Part shown: positions 6,955 through 9,073 of the stretch, piece after piece | Position numbering within the stretch: the stretch's first letter is position 1 | How the letters are laid out: each line of letters starts with the position of its first letter | Assembly (NCBI GenBank): GCA_028065725.1 | Contig: JAPTVL010000145.1 | Coordinates: 1 to 9,073, forward strand | Source: Betaproteobacteria bacterium | Lineage (GTDB): Bacteria > Pseudomonadota > Gammaproteobacteria > Burkholderiales > Rhodocyclaceae | Length of the DNA stretch: 9,073 nucleotides | Direction: 5' to 3' | Made by a program: the position numbers and the translations under genes | The notes under the pieces: model-generated | Told to the model about the DNA's origin: nothing | What the model saw: the letters and a program-made list of their open reading frames with translations, nothing else | Databases searched by the model: none

Positions 6955-8493
6955 TCAATATGAGAGTTGCGCACGCAAGCCTAATACCTTGGCATTGCTT
7001 GCATCGGGGTTGCCGCCCATTCTTCGGATGTACTGGAAGTCTGGAGACAGCTCGAACTGCTTGGTGATGCGGTAGCGGTAGTAGAGTTCGGCCACTTTCT
7101 CCGCTCCTGCGGGATTGAAGCTGAAGTCGGCAATGCCGTCCCCATCCAGGTCTCCCGAACCGCCGGCAGCACGGTAATCGTCGCTCGCCCGCAGCCAGCC
7201 GGCGGCCAATCCGATGGCATCGCCGCCACGGCTCCAATAGGAACCGTTGAACTCGGCGCCCAGGGTGAGCGCGCGGTCGAATGGCACCTTGCCCTTGGCC
7301 ATCTGGCCGTAGCGTCCGAACAGGGTTACCCCATCATCCACCCGCTGGTCGGCGGAAACGCCCCAGCCGCTTTGCTGGGTGGTGGAACCGCCCAGTTCGG
7401 CGCCCTGCCCCTGTTGCCAGGCGTAGAGGCGGTAGTTGCCGGTGAGTCCGCCGAGGAATCTGAGGGAGGTTTCCGCCTGGGCCATGAGCAGCGGAGACGA
7501 AAAGTAGCGCTGGTAGTTGGCGCCTTGGTGGGTGCCGAACAGCCCCAGCGAAAGGCGCCAGGTTTCCGGCTTGCTTGCGTAGTTGTAGTAGGAAGCCACG
7601 AAGCCCGGCTGGAAGCCGTTGCGGTCGACGCCGATCTGGCCGCCTGCGTCCAGCAGCGGGTTATGCACGAAAATGGAGTTCAGGAACTGGCGGCTTTCGT
7701 CGTTGGCGCCGGCGTTCTGGTCGAAGAAGCCGAAAATATCCATCTTGCCGAAAGTGAGTTCCAGGGTTTCACGGGAGCGGGGCTTGAAGCCGCCGAAAGG
7801 CAGCGGAATGGAAGCCTGGTACCAGGCCTGACCCAGGATCGCCACCGAGTCGTCCGGGTTGGCGCCGCTGGCGCGGAAAGCCACGGCATTGGGCGCGCTG
7901 TCAAAGGCGCCCAAGTTGGCGAATGGGCTGTTCAGCCCCAGTCCCTGGCCCATGCGGAAATGGGCGAATATCTTGTGATCGACATCGCCGACCGGCTCCA
8001 GCGGCAGCTCCGCGGTGACATCGGCCCGGTAGTTGAGCTGGCTGTTGCCGTTTACCGTGCCCTGGGGCAGGCCGCTGGGACGTTGCGCCACGGTGGTGAG
8101 GCTTGCCCCGACCGCCAGCCCTTCCAGCCCTTTGGCCTTCTTGACCGCCTTCCTGGTTCCCAGCACGTCTTTTTCCGCCGCCTTGAGGCGCGAAGTCAGC
8201 TCGGGTTCATATTGGCTGATCTCGTCGCTTTCCAGCCCCTTGGTCAACTGCTCCTGTGCGTGTTCAAGGGATTGGACGCGCTTTTCGATATCGGCTGGCG
8301 CCTTGCCGTCCGCGCGGGGAGCCTGCATCTGGCTCTCCAGTTCGGCATTGCGCTTTTCAAGCTTGTCCAGGCGTTCGTTGAGCTTCTGGATAAGTTTCAC
8401 CAGCTCGCCCTCGGAGGGGGCGGCATAAGACGGTATCGCGACAAACAGGGCGGCGGCGAGCGCCAGCGGCTTCATGCGGATCGAGTCCAGCAT
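6955..8493 (-). CDS. OprB-like outer-membrane porin with N-terminal coiled coil
   Basis: The precursor has 512 residues. A signal peptide precedes a break near SYA-AP at 24-25. Heptad-rich helical sequence follows at about 31-56 (LVKLIQKLNERLDKLEKRNA), with a second charged helical stretch at about 68-118. From about 124 to the end there is alternating beta-strand sequence, and the chain ends in LRAQLSY; a C-terminal aromatic residue is typical of outer-membrane barrels. The end region (ELYYRYRITKQFELSPDFQY, 469-488) resembles the OprB carbohydrate porins. Solute specificity cannot be read from sequence; its position between ftrA and ftrB suggests passage of iron or an iron complex. A loop at 448-456 (DLDGDGIAD) looks calcium-binding. 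The ATG at 8493 is 3 bases after the ftrA stop, with AGGTGG about 11 bases upstream; ATG codon 7 (8475) would also give a good signal peptide. Confidence 0.85.
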   Translation of the reverse strand: MLDSIRMKPLALAAALFVAIPSYAAPSEGELVKLIQKLNERLDKLEKRNAELESQMQAPRADGKAPADIEKRVQSLEHAQEQLTKGLESDEISQYEPELTSRLKAAEKDVLGTRKAVKKAKGLEGLAVGASLTTVAQRPSGLPQGTVNGNSQLNYRADVTAELPLEPVGDVDHKIFAHFRMGQGLGLNSPFANLGAFDSAPNAVAFRASGANPDDSVAILGQAWYQASIPLPFGGFKPRSRETLELTFGKMDIFGFFDQNAGANDESRQFLNSIFVHNPLLDAGGQIGVDRNGFQPGFVASYYNYASKPETWRLSLGLFGTHQGANYQRYFSSPLLMAQAETSLRFLGGLTGNYRLYAWQQGQGAELGGSTTQQSGWGVSADQRVDDGVTLFGRYGQMAKGKVPFDRALTLGAEFNGSYWSRGGDAIGLAAGWLRASDDYRAAGGSGDLDGDGIADFSFNPAGAEKVAELYYRYRITKQFELSPDFQYIRRMGGNPDASNAKVLGLRAQLSY

Positions 8494-8496
8494 GGC

Positions 8497-9048
8497 TTAA
8501 TACCCACCTTTCTTGCCGATGCCGACATAGGTGAATTCGTATTCCACTTCGAAGGGTTTAAACCATGGCCGGACGCCGGTCAGGCGGTCGGTATGGCGGC
8601 CAAAATGGCTGTGCGAGTCGGCGGAAGGCGGGGAAATCCTGTACTTAACCGTGTACTTGCCGGGACCCTTGAGCTTGACGTTGTCGCCGTAGTGCGGGCC
8701 GTCGTTGGCCACCATCGGCATGAAGTCGCCGCTGATTTTCTCGTTGCTGCCCTGCTTGGTGACTTCGTATTTGATGCTCAGGTAGGGCATCCATGCGCCT
8801 TCTTCGAAGCCGTTGGGGTTGTTGCCCAGGGCGTGAATGTCCGCTTCCATGTGCACGTCGGACTCTTCCGCCTTGCGCATCATCCCGTCCGGTTCCATCG
8901 TGACCGGCTGCAGGTAGACGGCGGCAATTTCCATGCCGTTGCGCTGCTGCGGGGTGCCGATTGGATATTCCACGGCATGGGCCGAGAAGGTCAGGGCGGC
9001 GCCAAGGCATGCGAGCGAGGCGGCAAGTGTGCGGGCTTGGAATTTCAT
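8497..9048 (-). CDS. ftrA: FtrA, P19/FetP-type periplasmic iron-binding protein
   Basis: FtrA is the periplasmic iron-binding component that hands iron to the FtrB/FtrC pair; relatives are Campylobacter P19, E. coli FetP and Treponema Tpd. The precursor has 183 residues with a signal peptide at 1-25 (FSAHA-VE). The mature protein is one Ig-like domain. Family stretches are GMEIAAVYLQPVTMEPDGMM at 38-57, SDVHMEADIHALGNNPNGF at 63-81, FMPMVANDGPHYGDNV at 109-124 and RPWFKPFEVEYEFTY at 160-174. Likely metal ligands include Glu40, His66, Met67, His72 and His119, with copper as a possible second metal as in P19. A histidine-rich loop (HSHFGRH) lies at 146-152. The ATG at 9048 has AAAGGA about 5 bases upstream. 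It is the first gene of the cluster seen here. Only 25 bases upstream are visible, so its promoter is not in the window. Confidence 0.93.
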   Translation of the reverse strand: MKFQARTLAASLACLGAALTFSAHAVEYPIGTPQQRNGMEIAAVYLQPVTMEPDGMMRKAEESDVHMEADIHALGNNPNGFEEGAWMPYLSIKYEVTKQGSNEKISGDFMPMVANDGPHYGDNVKLKGPGKYTVKYRISPPSADSHSHFGRHTDRLTGVRPWFKPFEVEYEFTYVGIGKKGGY

Positions 9049-9073
9049 GGGTTTCCTTTCATTGAGTAATTGA

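Noticed and set aside
7372..9069. Open plus-strand frame of 565 codons opposite the porin and ftrA
   Set aside because: It lies wholly antisense to two well-recognised genes, spans both, has no recognisable domain, and is the kind of open frame that high-GC codon bias produces.
9049..9073. Fur box or promoter ahead of ftrA
   Set aside because: Only 25 bases are visible; they contain the ribosome site but no match to a Fur-box palindrome.

Overview
The window carries ten genes, all on the minus strand. They are packed tightly enough (gaps of 1 to 103 bases) to read as one iron-acquisition operon or a chain of overlapping transcripts. High GC (two 60-base samples inside genes give 67-68%), strong AAGGAGG ribosome sites and the gene families together suggest a Gram-negative proteobacterium, most likely a betaproteobacterium. 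I cannot place it more exactly from the sequence alone.

In transcription order (high to low coordinate) the genes are: a periplasmic P19/FtrA-type iron-binding protein (9048-8497); an OprB-like outer-membrane porin with an N-terminal coiled coil (8493-6955); a bacterioferritin-like four-helix protein (6937-6485); a cupredoxin-fold FtrB (6410-6048); an Ftr1-type iron permease FtrC (6038-5199); a polyferredoxin membrane protein FtrD (5189-3777); TonB (3728-3063); ExbB (3061-2246); ExbD (2223-1801); and a FecA-like TonB-dependent receptor (from 1697, cut off by the left edge of the window at about residue 565).

The genes form two iron-import routes. The FtrABCD set is the known Bordetella/Brucella-type system: FtrA binds ferrous iron in the periplasm, FtrB is thought to help oxidise it, FtrC carries the iron through the inner membrane, and FtrD probably moves electrons in the membrane. 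Here this set is split between ftrA and ftrB by the porin and the ferritin-like gene, which could supply outer-membrane entry and cytoplasmic storage. The second route is an energised TonB-ExbB-ExbD complex with its own receptor for a ferric chelate, probably citrate-like.

No gap exceeds 103 bases. Three gaps hold structure: a 9-bp perfect hairpin ahead of ftrB, a pair of 9-bp direct repeats ahead of tonB, and tetranucleotide YTGG tracts ahead of the receptor. No RNA genes, insertion sequences, CRISPR arrays or clear intrinsic terminators were seen. The promoter of the cluster lies beyond the right edge.
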